A DNA stretch of 64,000 nucleotides from the NCBI GenBank assembly GCA_029204225.1, contig CM055104.1, positions 46,632,864 through 46,696,863 of the forward strand, in the 5' to 3' direction. Made by a program: the position numbers and the translations under genes. The notes below the pieces were generated by a model, which saw only the letters and a list, made by a program, of their open reading frames with translations, was not told the origin of the DNA and did not search any database. The DNA is from Diphasiastrum complanatum (Eukaryota; Streptophyta; Lycopodiopsida; Lycopodiales; Lycopodiaceae). This document shows, piece by piece, positions 48,471 to 60,079 of this stretch. Every line of letters begins with the position of its first letter. Position 1 is the stretch's first letter.

Positions 48471-51400
48471 GCTCAAATGTGATAATAGTGAAAAACAATT
48501 TATTGCAGTAGCGTCTGGAGTGTCCAAAAGATGCTATGCATATCACAGCTACCATGTACTTGACTCACACTCAAGCACACCAACAAACCATTAGGTTTGA
48601 CTCACAAAGTATCATGCAAACACAATGCTCATATAGAGAGTCTATTGTACTCTCGACCAACTGACTTGTCCCCAGTCCGACTGGAAACACAAGTGGACCA
48701 CATGAATACATGGCTCAAAGTGAGGAAATCCCACTGCCACCATGAGACTTACATCCTCCATCTAGCTAGGCTGACATCCTATCAGACACTTACAAGCACA
48801 GACCTGTAAAGCTGACATACATGAGCGATTGAGGCTCAACCTGAGGAAATCTTACTGCCACCATAAGATTGTACCCTCACTAGATAGACAACTAGTAGAC
48901 AATGACAAGTCAATGAGCATAAAATGGCTACTTTGTTGCACTGTAGCAAATGCACAACCACATAAAACTCCGAATCAGGTCTAGACTCCCGTGACAAGGC
49001 AACATGCAAGCCCACACACACTCATGCAAACCAACACGGATGATAAAGCAACAAATACATGACCAAGGCCTGCTCATAAGTGGTATCCTGTCGTACCAAC
49101 AGCTGTGCCACCTGTAGATCCGCTGCTACACCACTGGTCACCAAATCAGGACCTCAACCATGGCCTGCACCTATAACCAAGATGCCCTCATGTCTAAGCA
49201 TATCACATAGATGTCCTCATACATCATCCAAGATCAACCATCTTGAACCAATGAGCGCTCCAAGCCTCATCCCTGATGTATCTCCCAAACAAAGCTATGC
49301 TCCAAGCCGCTTTGCCCTGACATCCTGTCCAATAAGCCCTGAAAGCTGATCCCCATCCATTCCCGATGCTCCAAGCACAAGAGTCTACCAAGGACTCAAT
49401 GAATGAATGTACGCAAAACCTCACCATAGGCTATACCTGAGTAGCTTGTCTATCTCCCGGAGATACTGATGATGATTTGCTTGTCCTACATCTCATGTAG
49501 GCTCAACTTTCCATGCTTGACATTGCCAACTCTGATTTGACCAGTACATAGGCCTCTCACCAAGGAGCCTATCTCCTCACAACATCCATCATAGCATCCA
49601 AGCCAAAGCAAATGCAAACTAGATCCACTATCGTGATGAATAGCACCCACGATCCATAGCATATCAGGTAAGATAGCTCCAGAACCCTATACCCTGTACC
49701 ATCTAATCACCAAGTATCCATTGCCCATTGATAGCTCCTCAAGAACCTGTCCACCTGTAGTGCAACTAGACTCCAACTGGATCTAACCAAAAGCTACATC
49801 CTGCTTACCAAACAATGATGGATAACAACAACATGTGACGCCAACCTGGAGATAACTATGCATATAACCATGCAACTCACCTGATCACTCGCCAAAGTAT
49901 CAGTTGTCACTCTTTGAACAACCATCTCCATCCAGGTCAGCTCACAACCATCGGCATGCTCAATTTACATCACTCCGTAATGCACTCCATGCCCTCAGGA
50001 TATGTACCACCCCAGGTACACTCCATGCCACCTACCTCCAAGTAGGCATGACCCGTCCCTAGGTCATCACATGATGCACCAGCTAAAGAACATCGTCCAT
50101 ACAATGACATATCATACCTGAGTAGTTGTAGAGTCTGAGTGCCACCCCAATGGACTCGTCATCCACATACTATGCTCACCTGATGTCTCCGATCCTGGTC
50201 ACCATCCTGCTAGACAAGTCGAAGCTCCACCTAGCTCCTAGCATCTGCTCACTCTCCCTGGCTATGTGCCACCCGACACCATGCCAACGCAAGTCTGTCC
50301 CTGAGTCATCGCTCATGGGATTTTGAGACTACTGTCTCCTTGACCATACTGAGGTATATGGCTCTAAGTGACTTCCTCTAGGCTTATCCCTGATCTCACC
50401 ACCTGAGAATCTGTACCATGGAAATTCCAACACCTGCGCCAAGCCTAGACTCCTGCAAATACAGCCAAATGCATGAAAGCTATAGGTAGCCTATCCACGC
50501 CCGTGATGGTAGATGTCTTCCCATCGATGCCAATGTCCAATGACTAACCCCCTGTTGTAATGCCAACCTGTACTCCCAAATGAGCACACCATGAAGTCCT
50601 CACCATCAGTGTCCCCTCTAGTAGATCGCTAGCAAAACACCCATCATAGTGTTTGCCCTTTGATCACACCCCGTGCGATCTCCATCAGCTCTCCAACCTA
50701 GGGCTGGCTCTCAAAGCTTCATGCTTTGCCCATTTGCATTTGCAGCTTCTTGATTCAATCATGAATCCCACTTGTAAGTCCTGTCATGCCACTGACTCAC
50801 GTCCAATATGAAATAGCTGCCCCCTGATGATCATCCCATGTCATCCTGCAATGTTATCCCTACCCAGTGTCCCATTGCCATCCCTGATCACAAAGATCTG
50901 AGCATCTACCCTGTAGTGCCCACCTGTATTCCCCCAAACTAGCTCCAAGCTACTCCTATGAATGGTTCCAAACCACTCCTTGAGAATACACTTAGATGTG
51001 AACTCCAAAGCCACTATCAGGTCCCTCACATGACTGTGCATGCCAATATCCCTCCAAATGACCCTGTGAGATCTTCCATGGCCCAAACCAAATGATCTGC
51101 ACTCTGTCATCACTGGAATCTGCATCCCTGATGCAATACTGATATGGTAAATTGATTTGACTTATCCAAACTGGCAGTTGAAGTGTATATCTTTGATGAC
51201 AAACCTGATACAAGATTATCCAAAGTGTGATTATCGACTCGTTCTTCATCCTCTGCGTGTCCCACACACAGATCGTCCAATGCAAGTTTGCTATCTTGCC
51301 TAATGGCTTCCAATTGGCACCACTTCGTATTTCCATCACATGTGATCACCAATATGTGTGTACCTCCAAGCTAGCCCATATTTCCCTCCGAACAAGAAAT

Positions 51401-53362
51401 TTCCAAGCTACAGATGCGTGCATCAATGCAGCTATCACCTAACTCGACAATGCCACTGCCGATCATACCTGTGAGAGCGTTCCCCCAAAATGCCACTTGA
51501 CGTTGGTTAGTGCGAACTCCAAGAGTTGAGCCTAATCACAAGAATTTTTCACCTGTAACCAGCATACCATGCCTACCTCTCACATGTGATTGCTTGCCCT
51601 CTCAAAATTGTCACCAATGATGAGTAGTCACGCCGCCAAACTGCACTTCCATCGCCAATACTAGCTATCTCCACACAATTCCGCTACCATTTGCCCCCAT
51701 ACCGCATTTACCACTTTCAAACACCCTGTTACCCTGTCAGAAGTAAGTAATAATGATTCCAAAGTGATAATGCCTCATTGTACCGCCCTGTATCAGGTTT
51801 CACCAGCCAAAAATTGCCCCAAATTTGGCCCTACGGTATCCAAATAGCGAATGTAGTCCATCACTAGGTCACCCACACTCTGCTTGATAGAATGGTGACA
51901 AAAACACCCCGAAATGCGTTTCTCCCTGCTTTATGACGTTGCTCTGTCCGCTAGCTCTGAGCAGCCAGTTTTAGGGGTCATGTTGGCCCAAAGATGGCCA
52001 AAAAAAGGTGCCTTCTAGCTATAGTTAGCCCCTTTGCCATTTGCCCTTGCAAAATGAATTGTACTTTCATTCTGAAAATTTTTAATGAAGAAAGAGAATT
52101 GTTTGCTCTTCGGGTCTAAATTCACATTTCAATGTGAAAATGTTTAATGAAAAGAAGACCTCATTTGCCTTTCATTTCTTCATGGGCTCTTTCATCTTGC
52201 ATCCAGTGGTTCAACGTGATCCTATGGCCTTCTCCTCGTCTTAGAGGCTTGATCTCTGTCGTCGATCTAGTTGATGCAAGATCATATGGTCCTGCCCACT
52301 CCTGCGCGCCGAAACAAATTCCTAGGTACTCTAAACACCTCCATGCACGGGCGCTACAACACGACTGGGCACGCGGGACTGGCCTGCGGCCTCCACGGCC
52401 CTCCTCCATCTCTCTTTGCTTTCTCTCCTCCTTCATTCCAGCTATGGTGATCAGGTTCTGATCACTCCATCTCCCTCCTCTACACGCGGCTGCCCACGAC
52501 CTTCTGGCAGTAGTATATCCTCACCAGGGCGCCTAGCTGTGTGCATTTATAGCTCAGAAAAATGTCTTGCACTGAGCAAGATTCATACTTTTATGTTTTT
52601 TCAAACCTTGACTACTTAATATGCTGCCCAATCTTCATGGATTCATGCAATCATTGCTCCACATCAAGCTGTGGCCTTTTAGCATTCACTTAGAAGCTCA
52701 AGGGCGCCCACTGTCAAAGCTTTACAGCTCCCAATTCCATCCACTTCAGAGAGAGATTCATGGTTTTCCCCTTTGAAACCCTAGTTGCCTTCTTACATAG
52801 CCTGAGAAAGAGGATTAATCGCTCTACGATTGCTCCATGGCTGACTTTGCACTTCTGGCAATCACTTGGCCTCTCCCATACAGTGCTAGGTAGCAATTTA
52901 CAGTGCTCAAATACGTTGAATACAGAGAAAGATCCGTGACTTTCCGTTTTTTTTCAACTAGGCCACTTTTTGGCAATTCACAGAACTGCTCATTTCTCCT
53001 CACACTATAAATGGATTTCAAAATCCACTCAACCCTGAGTTACCACTACCTTGTAGCCCGTTCTGACCTGCTCCGCTCTCCGATTGACGGAGTACTCAGA
53101 GATTTCTGGCCAGCTTTCCGTAAAAGCCGTTTGAAGCCATTTATGAGCAATTTTTCGTGAATTCTCCCCGGAATCCACCTACGACGATCGTTCTGATCTT
53201 TCCCGAAGCTCCGATTGAAGGAACTTTGTTGTCTAATGACATTCGGACTGCCGATACCCTGTATGGAGTCCTCTCTCCTGAGACGCTTTGAGTGCTATTT
53301 CTCCTGGTGAAAGACGCTATCCCATAGCTCCACCGGATCGTGCATACCAGCATCACCCTAAT
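48471..53362 (-). other. Non-coding internal region of element D
   Basis: About 4.9 kb, more GC-balanced than the surroundings. The longest frames (50,992-51,339 minus, 115 codons; 52,147-52,461 plus, 104 codons) overlap frames on the other strand and show no family motif. The region nearest the primer-binding site (51.9-53.3 kb) has several short C-rich stretches. I see no captured gene I can name. Confidence 0.7.
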
Positions 53363-53374
53363 GCTCCGATACCA
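53363..53374 (-). other. Primer-binding site of element D
   Basis: Minus strand TGGTATCGGAGC, one mismatch from the Met-tRNA site, starting directly after the LTR end AACT. This fixes the LTR boundary independently of the target duplication. Confidence 0.9.
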
Positions 53375-53847
53375 AGTTGAAATTTTGTTAGGATCTAGTG
53401 CAGTATGCAGATCACATCACACAATCACCATAGCCACTCCTCACAAGCTCTCAAAGATGGCACAACAAAAGTTAAGTCTATTATGAAGAAACATTGTACA
53501 TATAGCAAAGCCCCAAACTGCATGGGCTCAACAGGTGTCACTAAACTAGCCTACCACCTGCCAAACTAGAGTTAGGCCAAATATGGCCACATATACTGAC
53601 AAACCCAGGACATGCCCCTGAGTATAGCATAATGAACTCAAAATCAATGTACAGGCTAATTTCTTCCTACGTGTGGCTACCCGGCTAACCCAAGTAGTCG
53701 TCTACGGGATCAGTGCCCGATCAATATATCCTAATGGGTCATGTCCCGATTACAACCATATACAGTATACCAAATAAACTGTACAGTAATTACATCATCA
53801 CATTTAGAGCTTATACTAATGAATCAGATCAAAACTGATTTCTAACT
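53375..53847 (-). repeat. 5' LTR of element D (473 bp)
   Basis: Minus strand AGTTAGAAATC...AATTTCAACT, followed by the primer-binding site. The right flank is TAAAG, then the rest of LTR B. Confidence 0.93.
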
Positions 53848-53931
53848 TAAAGAACTGTAACCAGCGGAAGTAATAAAAAAAAGAAAGAAAGAAAGAACCG
53901 TGTTCACATATTCAGTGGAAATTTGTGAACA
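53848..53931 (+). mobile_element. 5' LTR of element B, last part
   Basis: Begins with the duplicated TAAAG, continues AACTGTAACCAGCGG and ends TTTGTGAACA, matching the end of the uninterrupted LTR copy (TTTGTTAACA). No clear primer-binding site follows ('tttgacaccattt'). Confidence 0.85.
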
Positions 53932-54149
53932 TTTGACACCATTTCCACAGCTACACAAACACTAAACCAAGTCAAACCTTTCTGATCTGTGCTGCAAAAC
54001 CAGCGCTCTGAAGTCTCCAATACGTTTCATTACCGAGTTCGTCACTTTCATCTCGACCGACGCCCGGCTCTGTTCTCGATCGAGGCTTCATGCTCCTTCC
54101 CTAGCCAACAACTACTCACAATATCCTACTAAGCCCTGAGTTAGATCTC

Positions 54150-54530
54150 AACCGGAGTCTCTTCTGAGATCTTAATCGGAACCTCTCGCTGAAATCTCAA
54201 CTGGAGCCTTTTTCTGAAAACTCAACCGATGCTTATTGTCAAATCTCGACCGAAGCCTTCTTTCAGATCTCGACTGACGCTTCCTATCAAATCTCGACCG
54301 GAGCTGTCTCTAAGATCTCGATCGAAGCACCCTATCAGGTCTCGACAAAAGCTTTCTCTCAAATCTCGATTGAGGCACCTTGCCAGATCTCAACCGGAGC
54401 TATCGCTCAGATCTCGACCGATGCCTCCTGTCAGATCTCAACCGAAGCTATCTCTCAGATCTCAACCGGACCTTCCTATCAATTCTCAATCGAGGATTTC
54501 TATCAACTCTCAACCGAGAGCTTTGACTTC
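54150..54530 (+). repeat. 24-bp minisatellite of element B, left array
   Basis: About 16 units of 24 bp, of the form 'ctcaaccgaagctatctctcagat', lying between the 5' LTR and gag. One frame stays open (54,229-54,582) and reads variants of an eight-residue Ser/Arg/Leu/Pro repeat. Same unit and orientation as the array at 32,757-33,262 within the element. Confidence 0.9.
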
Positions 54531-54806
54531 CAATCTGAACCTAGTCAACTTCCAATCAAAGTCAACTATCTTCTTTAACTAAGTCTCAGTGTTTACCAAC
54601 TACCATAGTTCTTTCCAACCTTATTGCAAAAACCATAAAACCAAAAAACAGAACAATTGTGCCATTTGGACACCACCACAGTAGTCTCTGATTAATATTG
54701 TAAATAATTAAAAATAAAAATAAAATAAAACAACAACAAACACCAGTCAAGTTACCAAAGAGTCCAAGAAGCCTATTTACCCAATCCTAAGGTACTCTAG
54801 AGTGTT

Positions 54807-55457
54807 ATGGATCGTCCTTACGATCCAAATTCCACAGACGACTATCCACCAGAGATGGTCTCCCCATCTACAGGACAAGCTCGATTTAATAGATATTCTA
54901 GGATGAAATCCCAAGTCCAAGAGCCATCCACCAACCCATTTGACAGATGGGAATCCATGCGTTTTGAAGCTCCATACGATCGACCACATTTTCATGCTGC
55001 AGAATTTTCACAAGCACGAGCTCACTTAAACAAAGTTTTTGCAAATAATCTTCCGTGTACTGAAAAACGTACTCCAAAGCCAGATTTACCTAAGTACGAC
55101 GGTAACAGTGATCCTCAAAGATTTTTTCAAGTCTTTGAGAATGCATGTGATGTCTATGGCGAGACATCACCGGACGCCATGGTACAGCTCTTCTCGATGA
55201 CCATGATCGATCGAACACGAGAGTGGTTTTTTAACCTTGATCGTGAAGATAAACGAGACTGGTCACTCTTGAACGAGGCATTTATCAAATGCTTCAAGCC
55301 ATTTTGCTTGATCAAAAGTTCTTTTGTCAAGCTAAATAACATCAAAATGACAAAAGATGAGAAAGTACGTGACTACATTGAAAGATTAAAAAGTCAGGTA
55401 CAAGAGCAATGCACTGAGTCTATGTTCATAATTTGGTTCCTTGTTGGACTCCCATGA
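54807..55457 (+). pseudogene. Element B gag (Ty3/gypsy type)
   Basis: 216 codons starting at the first ATG after the minisatellite. The N-terminal half is Pro/Ser/Asp-rich. The retrotransposon gag (PF03732-like) part follows with KPDLPKYDGNSDPQRFFQVF, VQLFSMTMIDRTREWFFNLD and DWSLLNEAFIKCF. The style resembles the Tat/Athila branch of gypsy elements. A stop at 55,455 ends the open part; similarity-free Gln-rich sequence with stops continues to the zinc knuckle. Confidence 0.85.
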
Positions 55458-56563
55458 TGGATACGATGTAAACTTCACTCCAATGGTGAATACACATCAT
55501 TGAAACAAGCCATGTCTGATGTCATTCGGGAAGAAGACGAGGGATCAGATGTCGATGAGACACATGAATGGAGAGCACATCGTGTTGTCCAAGAAGCTCG
55601 ACCAAACGAGGAAACACGGGAATAGTTGTGGAAAACACAGATGGAGTGGCTTAACCAACAACACCAACAACAGATGGAGAAAATCACGAAAGAGTTTCAA
55701 AACACTCTTAAGTCTATCTAGAGTTCAATGCCAGGTCAGTTACCCACTAGCCAAATCCACCATAGACAGAGGACACATGGTGCCCTCATTGTCGAGGTGC
55801 ACACACTGGAAATGAGTGCCTTTCAACCGGTCCCAGATACTTCATTGATCAAAGTGACTTTATGGGACATACCTCACTTTATTGTTATTCCGAGGAATCA
55901 GTCTCACAACTAGTCCGGGGGACATTATCAACCTCCCAGGCACCAGTTTGTTTCACAAACTCAAAATCAGCACTATCCATCATGAAACAACCAAGTCCAT
56001 ATACAAGAGCTGCCCAGACAATCTAGACATGAACCTGAACCACAACTGGCACACTTGGGACCACCTCCAAGGGGACAACCTGATCTAGGAGCACAAAAAC
56101 ATAGACACCCTCGAGAATCTGCGTAGACACATCGTGTAGAAAACTCCTACGATCACTCATATCATCATGATACAACACTTCCATCTATTAGTTCCCAACC
56201 ATATCCAACCGACAACTCATGCTCGTGCAAACGAGATGAGTATTCCACACCACCAGAAAATCCAGCACAACTAGCCATCCAATATGGTTATGCTATTGCC
56301 ACAGGCCCAATGAGCAACCGTTGTTTTATTTGTGGCGAAACTGGCCACTTCATGGTTGACTGTAAAGATAAGAACCAATACCATGCGGAGTGCCCAGACT
56401 GTGTTTGCAAACACAGTTTCAAAGATTGCCCTAAACAACCTAACATGATCCTTCCAACACATCATATATCATCCGAACCTATTAGAGTTATAACTAGAGC
56501 ACAATGCCAACAACAAAAACATCAGCAAAACAATAAAAAACAGTTGACTCGAATGGAAGCCAC
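55458..56563 (+). pseudogene. Element B gag C-terminus with zinc knuckle
   Basis: A decayed Gln/His/Pro-rich section (55.5-56.3 kb) leads to an open part at 56,310-56,567 with the knuckle CFICGETGHFMVDC (CX2CX4HX4C), followed by a second Cys-rich stretch (CPDCVCKHSFKDC). Confidence 0.8.
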
Positions 56564-57166
56564 TTGACAGCTTCCACATTACCCAAAGACTACCCAGACC
56601 CAAACGTGGAACAAAGGCAATACAATGAATTTCGAGAGGAGTTTTTACGAGAGGAAGGACATACAAAAAGTCTGTTATCTACTCAGTTCCCTGACAAAGA
56701 GCAATCTCTACAGGGACTTGAAGTATTTTCTGATCTCCTACAAGCTCAACTCACTATGCCATTCCATAGTGCGCTCAAATCTTTCACTGGGCTTCAACGA
56801 TATATCCATCGTAGTTTTCAGTTGCCTACTATTCTTGATGAACAGCAAAAAACAGAAGAGATTCCTGAAATTCTCCAAATTCCTATGAATCTACTGAATG
56901 TAGGTGTTGCTAAGGGGACTAGCATCACCTTGCCTTTGTCCTATAAAGACTATCCCGCAGTATCTGCTATCCTTGATAGCGGATCAGGCGTTAACATAAT
57001 GGCTTTGTCTTTGGCAAAGTCATGGGCCTTCATACTCTCAATCAACCACGATACAAACTTCGCATGGCGTGTTACAGACCCTGCTGGTCATTTTACAAAT
57101 ATTAAAGTTCGAAAAAGGAGTGGCATTCTCCTTGAATCTTATATGCTTTCTTCTTGGTGTGGGTAA
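56564..57166 (+). pseudogene. Element B aspartic protease, truncated
   Basis: About 200 codons. A Glu/Gln-rich lead-in is followed at about residue 138 by ILDSGSGVNIMALSLAKSW, the retropepsin active-site region. The frame ends shortly after (57,166), and no RT, RNase H or integrase of this element follows. Unrelated sequence starts at about 57,170. In the inversion model this end joins about 33.6 kb. Confidence 0.8.
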
Positions 57167-57560
57167 TCCGTTAAGCTTCACCACCCCAGAGATCTCAACT
57201 CTCCTACTGAATTGGAAGAAATGACTACCTCCCCCTCCATCTCATCGTCACTATTATTGTAATTGAATCGGATACGCTTTCTTGAGAAAGGCGAAAGCCC
57301 TCTCAGCTCACCTTTCCCTGAAGTTGTAAATTCTCTCTGTGGTAGTTGATGGCCACCCGGCAGGGGTGTTTGCTGGAGTGGGCGTGGGCGGAAGCAAACT
57401 GTTGGGCAAGGGCACAAAACCCGTGATCTGCGAGAGATGTTTCAAGCACAGGAGGCAGACGGGTCAATCCATCTGCAGAGATTTTTTCAAGCAGAGACTG
57501 GACCGGAGATCTAACAACGTCCTCGCCTACGGGAGTCCCATTTGAAGCTAGAGATGGAGC
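57167..57560. other. GC-rich patch with open frames on both strands
   Basis: Plus frame 57,339-57,545 (Cys-containing KPVICERCFKHRRQTGQ and a basic tail) and minus frame 57,178-57,417 (acidic NSDDEMEGEVVISS). Base composition and codon-like texture differ from the surrounding AT-rich DNA, so an exon or a captured exon is possible. I do not recognise either protein and cannot choose a strand. Confidence 0.3.
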
Positions 57561-57579
57561 AGCATTCTTTGCTCTGTAG

Positions 57580-57930
57580 ATTTAGAAGATTTAGAAGGAA
57601 CGTATAAACCATACTCAAATTTTATGGTGGAATCGGCAATGATTTTACAAAGTAAGAAATCAACACCTCAAAGACTGACTAAACCATTTATGTGTGTAAC
57701 TTCACATTTTCAATCACGTTTTAAATCAACATCAAAATTTCAGATATTCGTTCAACCAATTAGCAGGATTCTTCTAGAAGGTGTGTCTCAATTTGCTTTA
57801 ACAGATTCAAGGGAAACATGGAAACCGTACTCAAATTTTATGGTGTAGCAGAATCGTTTGTGTCTCAGTTTGCTCAGAAGATTCAGAGGAAATGCAAAAA
57901 CCATATTCAATTGTGCTGCAAATCGTTTGG
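57580..57930 (+). repeat. Decayed tandem repeat, about 77 bp
   Basis: The units at 57,783 and 57,860 share 'gtgtctca(a/g)tttgct' and '(a)gattca...aaaccgtactcaa'. A third, partial copy with 'aaccatactcaaattttatggtg' lies near 57,605. Confidence 0.6.
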
Positions 57931-57958
57931 GTTCTTTAGTTCGGGTGGCTGCACCTAG

Positions 57959-58273
57959 GTAGTGCTCGTGCTGCTGCAAATCATTGTAGGTGTAGCCAAA
58001 AGCAAAAGTGATTGGTTTGTTGCAAGCTTCACGAATGAGTAAAGGAGCTTGTCACTCAACCAGGCAGAACGTGATAAACGTTCTTTAGTAAGATTTTCCT
58101 TTCAGCCAAGCTCGCCTTTCAAGAACATGGACTTTTTTGCATAGTAGCAAGGAGGAGGGTGGAGGCTGCTGGATCGGGATATAATTATTTTTAATATATG
58201 CATATATAGTTACAAAAAATACACAGCTTTGTGTGTGACATTTTTGATGATAAATGGTGACATTTTTGCCAGG
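57959..58273 (+). repeat. 315-bp direct repeat, left copy
   Basis: Matches 62,492-62,806 base for base in long runs ('tttgttgcaagcttcacgaatga', 'agtagcaaggaggagggtgga', 'atatatgcatatatagttac'). It begins at 'tagtgctcg' and ends at 'gccagg'. No ORF and no LTR signals. Confidence 0.9.
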
Positions 58274-58765
58274 CTTTCAGTTTTGAAGGTGGCCGTCCCA
58301 AATGAAGACCAATTGCTCCATAGAAGATCTCCCCTGAAATTGCCCTTTCCAACTTTTGACTTCCTGCTTGCGTCTGGTGGGCGTAGCTATCCCACACCGA
58401 CAGCTAACCACCCGTGCTTTACACCCGAATTCGAGCAGCATCTCTGTATTAATGGTTAACCCGTACAGTTCGAATATGTCGCCCCGCACCCCACAAGGCA
58501 CAGACCGTGCTTACACCAACCTAATGGCAGCACACTGCCTCATCTGTCCTACGTGCAGACAGCGCCAGGCCTGAACCACGAGAACTGACCGTGCTTACAC
58601 CTCAAGGACAGCACCTTGACTCATCAAGTCCCCCGTTCTGCCGACCACCCCAACCGTGGACGCACCCGTGCTTACACTGTGGGCAGCACCTTGCACAACA
58701 GTTGTCCTGCTGAACCCCAAACAGTGGCCATTTCCGCGAGATCCGCATAGCTGACCGGCCAGTCG
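58274..58765 (-). mobile_element. Leader of an LTR element (minus), with short repeats
   Basis: On the minus strand it follows the primer-binding site at 58,766-58,777. The motif 'cgtgcttacac' recurs at about 58,506, 58,588 and 58,667, next to 'ggcagca'. No gag was recognised before similarity ends at the 315-bp repeat. Confidence 0.4.
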
Positions 58766-58777
58766 ACTCTGATACCA
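58766..58777 (-). other. Primer-binding site
   Basis: Minus strand TGGTATCAGAGT, the Met-tRNA type site, two bases from the probable LTR end GCGCTACA. Confidence 0.7.
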
Positions 58778-58779
58778 CA

Positions 58780-59460
58780 TGTAGCGCAGGCATCCCAAAG
58801 GGAGTCGAGAACCACGACTTAGCTTCCCAGCCTTCAACTCTTGCCGTCCGAATCCACTTGACATACAAGCAGCCAACTCGCCAACAACGATCAGACTTAA
58901 CCAACTGGAAGTTCAGAAACCGACATTAGATCCAACCTGGCGCCATGCCAGATCGGGGGTCCCGATGTGGGTGACTTCCCTCCAAGCAAGCCGCCTAACA
59001 TACAACAAACTTAACCAACTCGAAGCTTTGTTACAAACGAGTAACATCCATTCCAAGCAAGCGATTTGACTTACATCAGACTTAACCAATTGAAAGCTTC
59101 GTCACGAGCACTGGAAGCCAACCTGGCGCCACGCCAGACTGGACAGCCATAAACAGGTAACTTCCACCCAAGCAAGCCATCCAACTCAGCCGACAGGTTA
59201 GAGCCCGTTCCCCAAGGGCTTAACCTATTCACATTCATGCAAGGAACACTCAGAACCACAAGCCGCAACAAATATGGAGACAACCAGTTCCTGGACCAAA
59301 CGGTCCCGACAACATACTGCTGGCGCCACGGACCTAATGGCCCCGACGACATACCGCTGGCGTCCCGGGATACGACCCTCAGCTATGTGCCAAATTAAAA
59401 GTTTGAAGCGGCCTTACAACTGGTGCTTTTACCAAACATTGAAATCCAGAAGGTAATCAG
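58780..59460 (-). mobile_element. LTR region with internal sub-repeats
   Basis: Begins (minus-strand end) at TGCGCTACA beside the primer-binding site. It contains repeated blocks 'acttaaccaactgg', 'caacctggcgcca(c/t)gccaga' and 'ccaagcaagcc', roughly 150 bases apart. The far end is not settled; a TGCTAGCGCC on the minus strand near 59,543 is one candidate. Confidence 0.45.
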
Positions 59461-60079
59461 AGTCATTTTGAGGAAAATCCCACTTTATTGATAAATCTGA
59501 GAAGGTTACATTTCAAGTGTGTGACCGACCCTAGTCTCCGGGGCGCTAGCATGCCAAGGTGAGTGCCAGGACAACATTCCAGCAAGGGAGGCTGAGACTT
59601 GGTTGGAGCTCGCCCTGAGTCGCAACCCGCACTCCCCTATAGTATTGGTGGGATTCGCCACCTCCCCTCATACCAAGTACTCTACCCAGGCTGGTAAAGC
59701 ACGTTTTCTCTCTCTAGAATTTATTGATCCCCAGGCTTCCTTTAATCATGCCTAGATCGTGTGAGGTGATTGCACATCGATCTGAGCTCTCTGGACTTCT
59801 CTAGAACCAATCAAATATTTTCAGCCATAGGAACTTGGCGCCGGCTGGATTCTGGTCATAGTGGCGCCGGGAGCGGCGTAGGCGCCGGTGGAGCCGAGAG
59901 CAGCAGGGGCGCTGCTGGCGCCAGTGGCGCTGGGAGTAAAGCTTGTAAAGGTAGCTTTACAACAGCATGCCAATCACAACCAACACAAGGGAACTTGATG
60001 GTGGACAAACCAACCCAACCAAACCTAGATCGAACGGATCTAGCCCCCAAGCTATGGATCAATCACTCATAGAGGAATG
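59461..60079 (+). other. Possible LTR end with TGGCGCC site and Gly/Ala-rich block
   Basis: TGGCGCCGG at 59,836-59,844 resembles the primer-binding site of some gypsy elements and is followed by a GC-rich block (59,850-59,960) coding Gly, Ala and Ser in one frame. No matching LTR copy was found. The rest of the stretch shows nothing recognisable. Confidence 0.3.

Larger units (their letters stand above)
47989..53847 (-). mobile_element. Element D: pol-less LTR element, 5,859 bp
   Basis: Complete element on the minus strand: 5' LTR 53,375-53,847, primer-binding site 53,363-53,374, internal region of about 4.9 kb, polypurine tract 48,462-48,470, 3' LTR 47,989-48,461. Both LTRs are 473 bp with no indels; I count 21 differences (about 4.4%). 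It is flanked by the 5-bp duplication TAAAG. The ends are AGTT...AACT rather than TG...CA. The internal region has only short open frames and no gag, protease, integrase or RT motif on either strand, so it fits a large non-autonomous (LARD-type) element that depends on proteins from another element. Confidence 0.93.

Noticed and set aside
48471-53362. Open frames of 60-115 codons inside element D as genes
   Set aside because: They overlap on both strands, show no family motif and lie in the non-coding body of an LTR element.
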